Assembly (NCBI GenBank): GCA_032158295.1
Contig: CM063246.1
Coordinates: 5,919,491-5,983,490, forward strand
Direction of reading: 5' to 3'
Origin: Pycnopodia helianthoides
Taxonomy: Eukaryota > Echinodermata > Asteroidea > Forcipulatida > Asteriidae
Length of the DNA stretch: 64,000 bases
How positions within the stretch are numbered: position 1 is the first letter of the stretch; each line of letters begins with the position of its first letter. The notes below the pieces were generated by a model. That model made no database searches. It saw nothing but the letters and a program-made list of their open reading frames with translations, and had not been told where the DNA came from. Position numbers and translations under genes: made by a program. Shown here in pieces: positions 53,001-62,529 of this stretch.

Positions 53001-54741
53001 TGAGCGTGGCGCGTACACAAGTGCTCATTTCCATTGTTTGACCTCAGATTGTCTGTCGAGACTGTCATTTAGTTAACTCGACTTTCTGGAAAACTATAAC
53101 TTTTACTTATTTTTTTTTCAGGACACCAATTGGAACTTCATTACCCACACCTGGATGATAACCATCGGTGGGGGCGTTTCAGCTGTTCCCTTGATAATTG
53201 TCCTTGTAGTCTTCGTGTATCTTGGGTAAGTTTCATCGTCATCATTTATTTACATACACTTGCAATAAAGTGAACAATTGTCTACAAGTAAAACAAATTA
53301 CTAGAATTAAGACTATACCACTAAAACTTAGACACCTTGCAGAAACAACGCGAACGTTGTATCAGTAAATAATATTATTTATATACACACAAATCAAGTC
53401 ATATGGAGAATTTGGGCTGAAATGTGAAATGTGTACTGGATTTTTCAGCATGCAGCTCATTTTATTAAGGCATTCAATATATTTACCATATGCCTATGCA
53501 TTATGGTGACCGATGGATAAATGACCATCAAGCAATAATAGATCAGTGCAAACAATGGACCACTGCTAGAAATGATATAACAACGTATTTGCTTTGCTTT
53601 CCAAAACAATGATGGCATTTTACTCTCAAAAGTGTCAGATGACAATGTGAAAGTCATACTCGATTTTTCTGTTTTTTCCTACCAGTACACTCAACACACG
53701 GCGTCGAGTGGCTCAAATCAGTTTCATCTTGAGCTACCTGATACTCATGTTGTTGTACAGTACAAGTAACCTGGCAGAGATCGATCAGGTAAAGTATTAT
53801 AACATTCGATTTGATTGACTTGCTATAGTCACCCAAGTTCACCCAATACTTGTCATGGTGTCATGTGCATTAGGTCTATATTGTTGTAGCTTTATTGTTG
53901 TTTTTTACCACCCATAAGTTTTTAAACATGTGAATGGTCATGCAGGCTTGAACTGAACATAGTGTGAGTTGAGTAGACACGTATTGATTTATTAGTTACA
54001 CTCAAATTTCATTAATAAAACTGACGGAAAAAATAGGTAACTTTTCCTTTAATTTTTGAATGAAAACTTGAGGGTGATTAAATGGTAATATTATTTAAAA
54101 TCAATTATAATCAACTTCAATTAATTTTTGTATAAGCCTGCATGTCTTTTCACATGTAGGAATACTTTAGGATGGTCATATAGCGAGGTGTGGCTGAACA
54201 ACAGTGCAATTCTAAGTGAATGTCTGAGTTATACCTTTATAGTAACTTCAGATAAATCAGATTTTCAACATGGAATTTCAAATCACTGTTTTGATAACTA
54301 GTGTTTACAATCTCAGTAATAATCACTTGCTATTTCTTTGTTTGACACACTCAGTGGGCCTGTATGGGTTTTGGTCTGGCATCCCATTTCTTCATACTCT
54401 CTTCCTCATTGTGGCTATTCGTTATTGGGATGCTGCTATTCACCAGGGTAACAGACTTCACGAAGGGAGAGGTACAGATGTGGCATTGCGTTCTGGCTGG
54501 CTGGGGTGAGTCAAAATAGAGGGAATAATTGATTGTCAGATTAATTAAAATTCTTCAAGCTTAGTGATATCAAATTACACCATTCATGTAACCCATCAGT
54601 CGTAAGAGAAACGCACGGCCTGCACCAATTAAAAACTTTTATTTGATATATTTTTTTAGTTATTTTTCTGTTCCGAGGGTCTGTAGATATCAGTCATTAA
54701 AGAAACAAATTACTTCATCGGGGGGGGGGGGGCTAGCTGTT

Positions 54742-54804
<63 letters not shown>

Positions 54805-54817
54805 ATTGTTTGATGTT

Positions 54818-54886
<69 letters not shown>

Positions 54887-54897
54887 GCCGCCGCTGC

Positions 54898-54934
<37 letters not shown>

Positions 54935-57900
54935 ATTTTGAATAAAGTATGACCACAGGGATTTGTAAACAAACGTATTTGGATCAAGTATTCACACAGC
55001 TGAACAGGCTGAACGAAGTGTTTGAGACAAGTGACATTGTTCCTGTTTATTTGCGTGGAATTTAAACTTCTGTAGATGGAACTATTTGATACAAAAACAA
55101 ATAATTAGTAATTACCTAATTGGTGTTTTTTGTCAATTCGTAGGGTTAACATCCACTTTAACCTTGCTAGGCTTAACTATCGCATCTTCACCTCAAAATG
55201 TCCACGTGTTGAAAAACTGTAATCAACATACATAAAGTGTATTCCCTACGATCGATAGCATAGCATGTGACAGATGACTGACTTGTTGTTGATAATGTCA
55301 AGTTAGTTTGTCATGAGCTTCAAATTAACTGTCATTGATACACAATTGCGAATAAAATATTAATTTTGACTTCTCAGGCTTACCGATTGCAATAGTTGGC
55401 GGTATTGGTGGTTGGAAATGGTCGATATACGGTTTGGGAACCAGGTAGGTAAAATTTTCAAGATTAACCGTTTTCTAGTAGGATAATCTAACAAGGATAG
55501 TAAACAAATACTGACAAAAAAATACCGCAAATTTGTGAGATTTGACATGTATATTTTCATGCTTATATTCAAAATTGGTTGAACCTAAGCGTGGAGTCAG
55601 ATATTGGTAACAACTTCTCAAATTAATGACCGTAAAAACTTACTTGGTGAGAAGCACTGCAGCTGTTGATAGTGTAAAGTATTTTGAGAAAGGATACCTT
55701 TCCATGTATGGTTTGGTATTCACCCCAAAACATTTGAATCTGACATGAATCGTTTCTCAGATTTCTGTGGGTTGGTGATCGCAAATGCTGCGGCCAGAAA
55801 TGCTGTCGGTACCCGCTGTTGCCTCGCTACGTGGATGGATTCGACGTTTTTGATAAAAAACTAAATAAAAACCGTGGCATTTTTTTGCTGTTTCAGCAAG
55901 TAAACACTGTATTCAGTTGAAACTTTCGCATGTAACTTTTATTTGTATCTTTCTTTATAATTGCGCATTAAAAGACCAGCATTACGTTGACAAGAACCAA
56001 TCTATGATCCTACCTTTAAGACAAGAAATAAGAAATGCACCGGAGTTTAGTGAAGTGAAATGGTTTGTCTTTTTTGTGGGTCTCTTCTTGTCTGCCACTG
56101 GAAAAGTTTTGTCCGTGGAATTATAACTGTTGATTAAAAATGTGTAATAAACAACAATTTCATTGTTTTTGTTAGGTGCTGGATGAATGCTGGAGATGAA
56201 ATTATCAATGCTACATATTTCTACCCACCAATAGTAGCTAGTGCGGTAAGTACAGTCTCCATAGGCCTTTGTTTTGAACCTTTAATTGAAGATTAAGTCT
56301 GACAAACTTTGTCTATCCTAGCATACCCTTTCTTAACCTTTAATCACCCCTAATGTCACTTTTCCCCTTATTTGACAAGATTATTCTGTCTAGTGCCTTT
56401 TTAAAGTCGATTTCTATTTTAGGTTTGTATTTTTCTAGTATTTTTGTATTTTTCTAATGTATTTTGAATTGTAATATAGTAAATTTAGACGCAATTCAAT
56501 CTTCTTATTGTGAAGTCTTTTGGGGATTTGGGGTGTTAATTTTATTTGTTTTTACATTAGTTACGCTAGTTCTTCCTTGAAAGGTCCTGGTTCTTCCATT
56601 TTATGATTTGTTTAATCAACTGACCAGGCAGAGTTGGAATCGAACCAACCCACATTCTAAAATGACCTAACTGATTGCCTTCATTCACGTATGGCTGTAA
56701 AAAATCCCTTATTTTCTTGGAGGAAGTATTATGAAAACAAGTGGGCGATTGAATGCTTGCTAACCAAATGTATGTCAGTTTGCAGAACAAAATAATGAAA
56801 TTTAAGTAAACAAATAATTAAGAACAATTTTCCCTTCTAATTTCAGGCAACTCTATTCATGTTGTTATTCTCACTGCGAGCCATTAAATTGTCTAATCAA
56901 CATGCACTTTTTGTCAGAGAAAAAGAGGAATTGAACAAAATCAGGTGAGGTTTATTTTATCTAATCATTCATTGGAAAAAAATAGTTTTTTCTCCACTGA
57001 AGTATTTCTGATCATAATGCGCAAATTCACTGAGTGACTGGTTTTAAGTGTACAAAATAGTTAATGACCCAACGTTTCAACCCTGGCAAAGTCTTTCTCG
57101 AAGGCAACACACTTAAACAGGTATACTGGTGTAACGAAAGCCTTCAAGAGGAAAAAAATGTAGAGAGAGGGGGAGAAGCAGACTCCCATGGAAAAGCAAG
57201 GGATGTACAGTGAAGAAGGAGACAAGGGGAGGGAAGATGGTAAAATGAAAGGGGCTGGTTTAACCAGAAGAGGTTGGAAACACAAACTACAAAGTCAAAG
57301 GTGGGAATTGGGAGAACACAGTTGTTATTAGGTTTTAAGTGTGTAAAACCAGAAAGTGTGTAAAACCAGTGGTTCAAAGTTTGACAGAACCAAATTGTAT
57401 GTAAGTTGTGTTTAGATTTTTACTTTATTTATTGAGTTTTTTTTTTTTTTTTTAGGGGTGTGTGTGTTTGCTACATAATCATCTTAGCATCCGTCGACCT
57501 CACTATCTTCAGTGGCATAAAGTCATTTGAAATAGAGATGTTGGGATATGCCTTTGGTGGGCTGCTCTGTGTACAGGTTGGTAGTTTAATTATCAGAACA
57601 TTGACCATTAGAAATGTTATCAAATTTTTTGTAGCACCATCATAATTTTCTTGGTTTTTTTGTTCTTATTCTTTAGTTGTTCTTGGGTTTAATCAAAAAT
57701 ATTTGGACCAACTTTCGTAGATTGTGTCATTGTTATAACACAACATTTATGTTCTCTTTTTTTTTCTCATTCCAGGGGTTGGTTGTGTTATTAGCACAAA
57801 AGCTTAACTCTGAGGTAGGTTTAAAGAAAGGGTGCCAAAGGATGGTGGTGGTGGTGTCTCTGAAGGGAAGGGGGGGGGGGTACAGGGCATCACACTTCCC

Positions 57901-60138
57901 TTTCAACTGCCAATCTGCCATGTTAATTTAATACAAGAGAAATGGTATCAGTGCAACAACAAATATTATACTCGACTTCAAGAATTAGGTCTTAATAGGC
58001 AGTAAATAGAGCTGTAACATAATACAATTATTCACATACGTGTACATATTTATTTACCATACTTCAGCAGTCTTAACCATATCAGTAGATATCAACTTTT
58101 TGATAAGAACGTAAAACAAAATGGGGTTAAACAAAGAACCATGACTAGAGCGGGATTTGAGTGATCACCTTCCCAAGTTGTATCGTAAATTTGGGTGTGA
58201 TCCCTTGCTGTACGGCAGTTACAGGTTTAATGGCTTCTCAGTGGCCCCCAGTGGCTTGATAGCTCAGTTGGTGGAACGCCGGCACGTTAATCCAGAGATC
58301 ACAGGATCAAATCCCGCTCTCTAGTCAACTTTCTTCATTTAACTGACTTTTTTTTTTAATTACAAAGTCAGTTTCCCTTATGGTTTATTACTAGAATCTA
58401 AAACAAAAAATTCAAAATAAAATAAAACACAATTGTTTGAAATTGTTTTTATATTCTCCCTTCCAGATTAAAGTAGCTTGGAAGTTGAAGCGGGATCCAC
58501 CTCCAGAGATACCTAAAGATGACGAGGATGAATATGGATGGGTAAGATGTTATTAACTAAATGCACACAAAAATAGTGAATGGCCTGATCGAGTTTCCCA
58601 CCCTAGCAGAGTCTTTCTCGAACACTAAATGATAACACAACACACATAACCAGGTATACTCGTGTAACAAAAGCAGTTAAGGGGAAAGAAATGAAGAGAA
58701 AGTGAGAGAGACAGAAAGCACACAGAAAAAGCAAATTATGAAAAAAGGAGACGACAGGGGGCGGAAGAGGGAAGGGGGCTGGTTGACCACAAGAGGGTGG
58801 AAACAAAGAATACAAAATCAACTTGTTGTATCACCTGTATTCTATTTATTTAGATAAGTTTGTAATCTAAATCACATAAATAATGATTTTGCCTTGTTTT
58901 ATAGAACCTCGACGATAAACCGAAGAATAAATCCAAGTTTGGAATAAGTAAGTACGATACTTGCGAACTTATATTATTGCAACCTTAAAATTTGTTTAGC
59001 TATGTTTAGGTCCTTTCAATGCGTGTTTTATCTTTAAACCATTTGCATATTATTTACACATAAATAAAATACGTTAATAATATAAAAGAACCTCTAAAAT
59101 TAACGAGAGTGTCCTTTGTCACACAGCGATGACACTTGATGACTATGATGACGATGACGATGACAGGGATATTTACTCTGAGTATTCATCGCGTCCAGGC
59201 ACGAGTCGGGTAAGCTTTTTATCAAATTCGTTGTTTAAAAGTTTAAATATTTTCCTTTATAACTTTGGCCTAGATCTGCTTTTAAAGTCTTGTACAAACT
59301 ATGAAATGAAACACTTTTGTCTCAATTCATGCATTGTTTTTTACTGCGATGCAACTAATTATCACTTACTTGCTAGCTAGTCTTATTTAAAATACCTTCG
59401 TCTCTTTCTCTGCCAAATCTGTTTTTAGCAAAACAGTTTATTTATTTTTTTTTTGGAAGGTTTTTCTCCGAAGACTTAATATTTTAAATTCTATTTATCG
59501 TAATCACAATTCTTCAGAGTGCGTTATCAATGGGTGATATAAACTACCAGGAGTCCCACTACACCGGGAATAGCCTCCAACCAGCTAAGATTATCGGGGC
59601 TGGACGTCGCAGTCCACGGCGTACTGGAGATGGCGCCAGCCACGGCAGGAACTCCGCTGACGGGATGCGAGGAGAAGACGTAATGGGCGAGTTTCCGGTC
59701 AAGATGAAGGGCAAAGGTGGCTACGCTAGCATGATTACTAGTTACGGAGGAGGTGGCAAGAAAGGCGACGTTAACGATATCTTACCCAAACCGAAACGGA
59801 TGAGCATACCGGGGTCCATTGAGGATCCAGAGGAAGATGAGAAAGAGTTACGAAAGCTAAGCACCCCTGGAAGGAGATCGGCAGATGGCAGAGAGAAATC
59901 AGACCTCGGTGATAGAATGTCACCTGAGGGAGGATACGGGGAAACAAATGACGGTTACCAAGATGATAACAATGAAGATTATAATGAGGAATATGAAGAC
60001 GGTTATAATGATGAGTATGGGGCGTATGATGAGAACTATGACGAGAATTATGACGAGAATTATGACGAGAATTATGACGAGAATTATGACGAGAATTATG
60101 ACGAAAACTATGACGAAAATTATGAAGAGGATTATTAG
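43174..60138 (+). CDS. Adhesion G-protein-coupled receptor (family B2), 23 exons, about 954 residues
   Basis: Exons: 43,174-43,224; 43,703-43,748; 44,784-45,006; 45,462-45,722; 47,580-47,648; 48,071-48,179; 48,511-48,630; 49,293-49,398; 49,963-50,083; 51,060-51,109; 51,573-51,705; 53,122-53,225; 53,686-53,788; 54,355-54,505; 55,378-55,444; 56,176-56,245; 56,847-56,944; 57,456-57,576; 57,776-57,814; 58,467-58,541; 58,905-58,947; 59,127-59,209; 59,518-60,138. All have GT-AG borders and phases agree throughout except within exon 3, where the N-terminal frame (ending TAA 44,939) differs from the frame that leaves the exon. Either a base is wrong near 44,900 or an exon was missed. The product is a plasma-membrane receptor: start MKVCHCLCRRRHDGFST, hydrophobic IFHLVAVLSSLGLLSG as signal peptide, a Thr/Pro-rich linker with several NxS/T sites, GAIN/GPS, seven membrane segments and an acidic tail. 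Ligand and subfamily not recognised. Start and exons 1-3 are less certain than exons 4-23. Confidence 0.85.
43795..44012. repeat. GGGTC-rich inverted-repeat element in GPCR intron 2
   Basis: Diverged TGACCC/GGGTCA blocks ending GGGAGTATTTAGAGTGTA, the mirror image of the start of the 10,766 repeat. Confidence 0.55.
45175..45376 (-). mobile_element. tRNA-derived SINE in GPCR intron 3
   Basis: On the minus strand a tRNA-like head reads TTGGCGTAGCGGTATG (A box, 45,351-45,366), then GGTTTGAATCCC (B box, 45,312-45,323), followed by a body whose plus-strand form is GGGAGGAAACC...CCAGGGAAAACCCAC. A hairpin GTTAGTTCT...AGAACTAAC sits beside it at 45,140-45,170. Confidence 0.6.
45928..46207. mobile_element. 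TTAA-flanked miniature element in GPCR intron 4
   Basis: Ends AGGCAGAGTACACG and CGTGGAATGTGCCT are inverted with a few mismatches, with TTAA at 45,924-45,927 and 46,208-46,211. Inside, CTGAGAAGCGTTTCT at 46,001-46,015 is perfectly inverted at 46,019-46,033. Confidence 0.65.
46625..46835 (-). repeat. Dispersed repeat, minus copy (GPCR intron 4)
   Basis: Reverse complement of the sequence at 55,740-55,960. Shared blocks include ACACTGTATTCAG(C/T)TGAAAC and ACCTCGCTAACGCGGATGGA against GCCTCGCTACGTGGATGGAT. Confidence 0.6.
46990..47078. repeat. (TA)n, T-run and G-run
   Basis: (TA)n at 46,990-47,040, then about 21 T and 10 G residues. Simple sequence in GPCR intron 4. Confidence 0.85.
47312..47396 (-). 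mobile_element. tRNA-derived SINE head in GPCR intron 4
   Basis: Reverse complement of 47,341-47,396 reads CTAGATAGCTCAGTTGTAAG, then AGCGCCGGCCGTTTAAACC. This is the same family as the head at 58,260. The B box is degraded and the 3' side continues GTTAAACAAAGG on the plus strand, as beside the 58,126 copy. Confidence 0.5.
48664..49055. mobile_element. TTAA-type miniature inverted-repeat element in GPCR intron 7
   Basis: AGGAACATTACAGAATTGGT next to TTTAA at the left is exactly inverted at the right end. Including TTTAAA the perfect inverted repeat is 25 bp. There is no transposase. The TTAA overlap fits a piggyBac-type target site. Confidence 0.75.
50757..50813. repeat. Hairpin CTCGAGGGGGCAAATGG in GPCR intron 9
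   Basis: Bases 50,757-50,773 pair with 50,797-50,813 (one mismatch), leaving a 23-base loop. Confidence 0.6.
51748..52036 (+). mobile_element. 5'-truncated LINE (CR1/L2-type) 3' end in GPCR intron 11
   Basis: Translation up to TAA at 51,952-51,954 gives RLNVPLTNKVLGQKAFSVAG then PMIWNNLPTVIRES and LKTHLFPC. This is the typical C-terminus of the reverse transcriptase ORF of CR1/L2-like elements (FSVAGPxxWNxLP). A short 3' UTR and an imperfect TTATG tandem tail (about 52,008-52,036) follow. Only the 3' end was inserted, on the same strand as the GPCR. Confidence 0.8.
53400..53660. mobile_element. Miniature element related to 62,390-62,530 (GPCR intron 12)
   Basis: Shares AATAGATCAGTGCA(A/G)ACAATG and the following 40 bases with the element at 62,390, with TGTGAAA-type sequence toward both ends. 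Confidence 0.45.
54742..54934. repeat. Compound trinucleotide repeat TTG / TCG / CCG in GPCR intron 14
   Basis: (TTG)n, then about 20 TCG units (54,818-54,878), then CCG/CTG, then (TTG)n again. A run of 12 G residues precedes it. The minus-strand Thr/Ala/Gln frame here is not a gene. Confidence 0.9.
55740..55960 (+). repeat. Dispersed repeat, plus copy (GPCR intron 15)
   Basis: Inverted relative to 46,625-46,835. Its left part (TTGAATCTGAC...GTTTCTCAGA) resembles the hairpin core of the TTAA element at 45,928, suggesting one broader family. Confidence 0.6.
57060..57310. repeat. Dispersed repeat, copy 1 (GPCR intron 17)
   Basis: Direct, diverged relative of 58,590-58,830. Shared blocks are AGAGTCTTTCTCGAA (AAAGTCTTTCTCGAA here), CAGGTATACT(G/C)GTGTAAC and GGGGCTGGTT(T/G)AACCA-like sequence. 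Confidence 0.6.
58126..58343. mobile_element. Foldback structure with a tRNA-like Pol III promoter (GPCR intron 19)
   Basis: TAGCTCAGTTGGTGG (A box, 58,260) and GGATCAAATCC (B box, 58,304) form a tRNA-like head. The stem regions do not pair as a real tRNA. The arm 58,126-58,168 (GACTAGAGCGGGATTTGA) is the inverse of 58,296-58,343, so two copies of the SINE's B-box end face each other. Confidence 0.55.
58590..58830. repeat. Dispersed repeat, copy 2 (GPCR intron 20)
   Basis: See the copy at 57,060; same orientation. Confidence 0.6.
58905..60138 (+). other. Acidic cytoplasmic tail of the GPCR, ending in Asp-Glu-Asn-Tyr repeats
   Basis: Exons 21-23, about 248 residues. An Asp run (DDYDDDDDDRD) is followed by a Ser/Arg/Gly-rich stretch with RRSPRR and GRRSADG, then a Tyr/Asp/Glu-rich end. 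Eight 12-base units at 60,028-60,123 encode DENY and the tail closes EEDY. The nucleotide repeat is almost perfect, so it expanded recently. Basic-Ser patches and acidic-context tyrosines could be kinase targets; that is inference. Confidence 0.8.
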
Positions 60139-60232
60139 GATATGGTTTGAGTGACGACAAGAAATATGACGAAAATAATAATGACGATTGTTCAGAGATC
60201 AATCTTCTTGTTCTATTTCAACCAAATCTTAG

Positions 60233-60369
60233 GCCGTATCCGAATTGGCAGCTACAGCTACGGCTATGGCTAGATTTCTGCGTCATCATACAATGAAGTA
60301 CAGTACCTCATTAGCAACACGCTTAGCAACGGTCGTAGCAGTAGCTGTAGCCACCAAGTCGGATATAGC
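60233..60369. mobile_element. Miniature element with GCCGTATCCGAATTGGC ends
   Basis: GCCGTATCCGAATTGGCAGC at the left is inverted with mismatches at the right end (...GCTGTAGCCACCAAGTCGG ATATAGC). TTAG lies next to the left end and one base beyond the right end. It may lie in the GPCR 3' UTR. Confidence 0.6.
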
Positions 60370-60897
60370 TTTAGTCGCATCTTCACGAAGACATTCATTG
60401 ACGTCTTAGTATAACCGTCGTCAATATTTCCGGCTTTTTTTTCTAAAGTGAAATCTGACGTGAAAATGATCGTCAGGTCTTGGGTTTTCTTATAAGACAA
60501 TTGTTCTTATTATATCAACATGATTTGGTTTATTATAGAAAAAAAAGTCAGGGAAAATTTGTGTACCAACATGAAAAAATGAAAATTTGGGGGGTATTGA
60601 GGAAGGAAGGTCGCGTTATCTTTTGTAAATACGTTATGGGTCAGTATTCAGGGAAATGTAATATTTTGTAAAATATATTATAGTTGAATTATGTCCTGTT
60701 TTGAAAGTAAAACAAAATAAGAGGAAGTTTTTAAAGCATTTTTCTCTAATTTGTCTTAAATTGTAACGTTGCGATAAATAACGGTTTATATATTCAATAA
60801 CTTAAAGCTCCATCTGCACACTTTGTCGAAAATGTAAAGTTTTAATGCTTCAAATGCTGTTTTCAAATTATGAAAACTTAGTGTCTGTCATGTGTGA

Positions 60898-60903
60898 AAT
60901 AAA
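60898..60903 (+). promoter_or_regulatory. Candidate polyadenylation signal of the GPCR gene
   Basis: AATAAA about 760 bases after the stop codon, in AT-rich DNA on the right strand. The actual cleavage site cannot be seen. Confidence 0.4.
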
Positions 60904-60999
60904 TACACAAATTAAGAAAGGTGTTGCTTCTTTCATTTTTACATCCGACAGATCTGTAAAAGCCTGATATTGTCTGAACGTTGGTTTCTCTATAGATAG

Positions 61000-61045
61000 T
61001 TCCCAGTCATAGAAATAGAACCCGTTCTATTTCTATGTTCCCAGT
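61000..61045. mobile_element. 30 bp perfect palindrome flanked by 8 bp direct repeats
   Basis: CATAGAAATAGAAC (61,008-61,021), CC, GTTCTATTTCTATG (61,024-61,037), with TTCCCAGT directly on both sides (61,000-61,007 and 61,038-61,045). It looks like a tiny insertion with an 8 bp target duplication. Confidence 0.6.
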
Positions 61046-61259
61046 AGCGCCATCTTTACGGGCAAATTGCATTTTGGCTTGCGGGTGCGATGCGTCAAAC
61101 GCTCAACTTATTAACGCAGCCGCGTTGTTCACTGACCAATCCTGCATTGAGTTTCGTGAAATGCGCGCGTGTTGCACGCCGTTTTCACACATAACGCACG
61201 ACTGTTTGTTCTAAACCGCCCGGAAAGATGGCCGATTTACGTCATACTGCAACCTATCT

Positions 61260-61509
61260 GGGCCCAATTTCATGGCTCTGCTTACCGCCGAATTCTGCGC
61301 TTGCGGTGACCATTCTCCGCTTACTGTTCAAGCGCCGAATTTCTGCGCTAGCTGTGTAAGCGTAGAATGCCTAGTAACGTGGAGTACGCACGCGCACAAG
61401 CCGAAATTCCCCGCTAACCATGAAATACGCTTGACGTAAGCGCGGAATTCCCTGCTTCCGCAAGCGCCGATTCTTTGCTTACGGTAAGCAGAGCCATGAA
61501 ATTGGGCCC
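61260..61509. mobile_element. Miniature inverted-repeat element, 250 bp, GGGCCCAATTTCATGGCT ends
   Basis: The terminal inverted repeat is a perfect 28 bp (GGGCCCAATTTCATGGCT... to ...AGCCATGAAATTGGGCCC). The interior contains repeated GCGCTTGCGG/CTTACCG-like blocks that add further pairing. No transposase and no clear target duplication. Confidence 0.8.
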
Positions 61510-62131
61510 TGTATGTATAACTTTCTTCCCTAATGGACTTCAACCATCGATGCTACGGTTGCCATGACACGTCAATGTTGACTTTTGAAATGCAATAAAA
61601 AATTCAAATTGCAAACATACCTCGCTGCTCCATTGCGTTAGAGATAAATCGATACATGGAATTTTGTTTAATTTCTTCATTTGGTGAATGCTGCACCCCC
61701 CTTTTAATGATGTATCAAATAAAAAAGTATAGATCCTTACAATAAATATTTGATGTTTTATGAAACTCTAATCTCTGCGTGTGATGCAGCAGATCGGGAT
61801 TCCACCGGTCTATCGGCCATTTTAACATGGCGGACACACTACTGTGACACTAATAGGTTTGGGCAAATTTGTCTGACACAAACCAAATAGTGCACCCCTA
61901 TAGTGAGTGTCCAACATACCTCCAAAAGGCTAATTGAATTAATACAATGTTTTGACAAAGTGAGACTATTGGAAGGCAGGGTATACTTTTGGTAATTGTT
62001 AAAGACAATCATTCTTACCTGGTGTATCCCAACATGCATAAAATAACAAGTAGCAAGAAAAACACTCTTTATTGCAAGTGTGCTTTCAAATGCCTGAGAA
62101 AGGCTTCAAGCCTAAAGTGTGTTTTTTTTCA

Positions 62132-62262
62132 GACCGTGTCCGAATTATGGGCCGCGGCTGGATCGTCACGTGAACAAGCAATGAAGCAAAGGAGTCGCTT
62201 AGCAACACACTTAGCAACAGACGCAACCATTCAAACTAAACCGAGGCTGGGAGAAAACAAAT
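62132..62262. repeat. Diverged relative of the 60,233 element
   Basis: Shares CCGTGTCCGAATT and GCTTAGCAACACACTTAGCAAC with CCGTATCCGAATT and AGCAACACGCTTAGCAAC at 60,233-60,369. Confidence 0.5.
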
Positions 62263-62384
62263 AGACTTGTCCCTTTTTATGACTTACAATTAATCGCTGC
62301 CAATGTCATTTTGTTATTAATAGGAAGTCTGATAGTACTGTCATTCTTTGATTATAGAGCACTGAAGGCATGGGGAACTCAGCT

Positions 62385-62528
62385 GAAGTGTGAAACGGCA
62401 CTGGACGCCATTTCAGCAAGCAACTCTTTTGATACAACAATAGATCAGTGCAGACAATGACCATTGCTATCAATGATTTAACAAAACATTTGCTTGCTGA
62501 AATGGCGCACAAGCATATTTCACATTCC
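62385..62528. mobile_element. Miniature inverted-repeat element CGCCATTTCAGCAAGCAA
   Basis: The 18-base sequence at 62,406-62,423 is exactly inverted at 62,490-62,507, and TGTGAAA-type sequence outside it is also inverted. Related to 53,400-53,660. Confidence 0.6.
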
Positions 62529-62529
62529 A

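Larger units (their letters stand above)
53122..58541 (+). other. Seven-transmembrane region of the GPCR
   Basis: Exons 12-20, about residues 431-706. TM1 is SAVPLIIVLVVFVYLG, TM2 VAQISFILSYLILMLLY, TM3 CMGFGLASHFFILSSSLWLF, TM4 GWGLPIAIVGGIGG, TM5 PPIVASATLFMLLFSLRAI, TM6 GVCVCYIIILASVDLTIFSG, TM7 GYAFGGLLCVQGLVVLLAQ. The conserved cysteines at the top of TM3 (WACMG) and in extracellular loop 2 (CWMNAG) are both present. The helix after TM7 (KLNSEIKVAWKLKR) has the family's usual basic pattern. The region is intact. Confidence 0.9.

Noticed and set aside
54733..54987. Thr/Ala/Gln-rich minus-strand frame
   Set aside because: Produced by the TTG/TCG/CCG trinucleotide repeat inside a GPCR intron.
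58260..58325. Functional tRNA gene
   Set aside because: A and B boxes are present but the anticodon and acceptor stems do not pair; it is a SINE head.
59771..60202. 143-codon minus-strand frame rich in His/Arg/Asn
   Set aside because: Antisense shadow of the GPCR tail exon; the sense frame fits splice phases.
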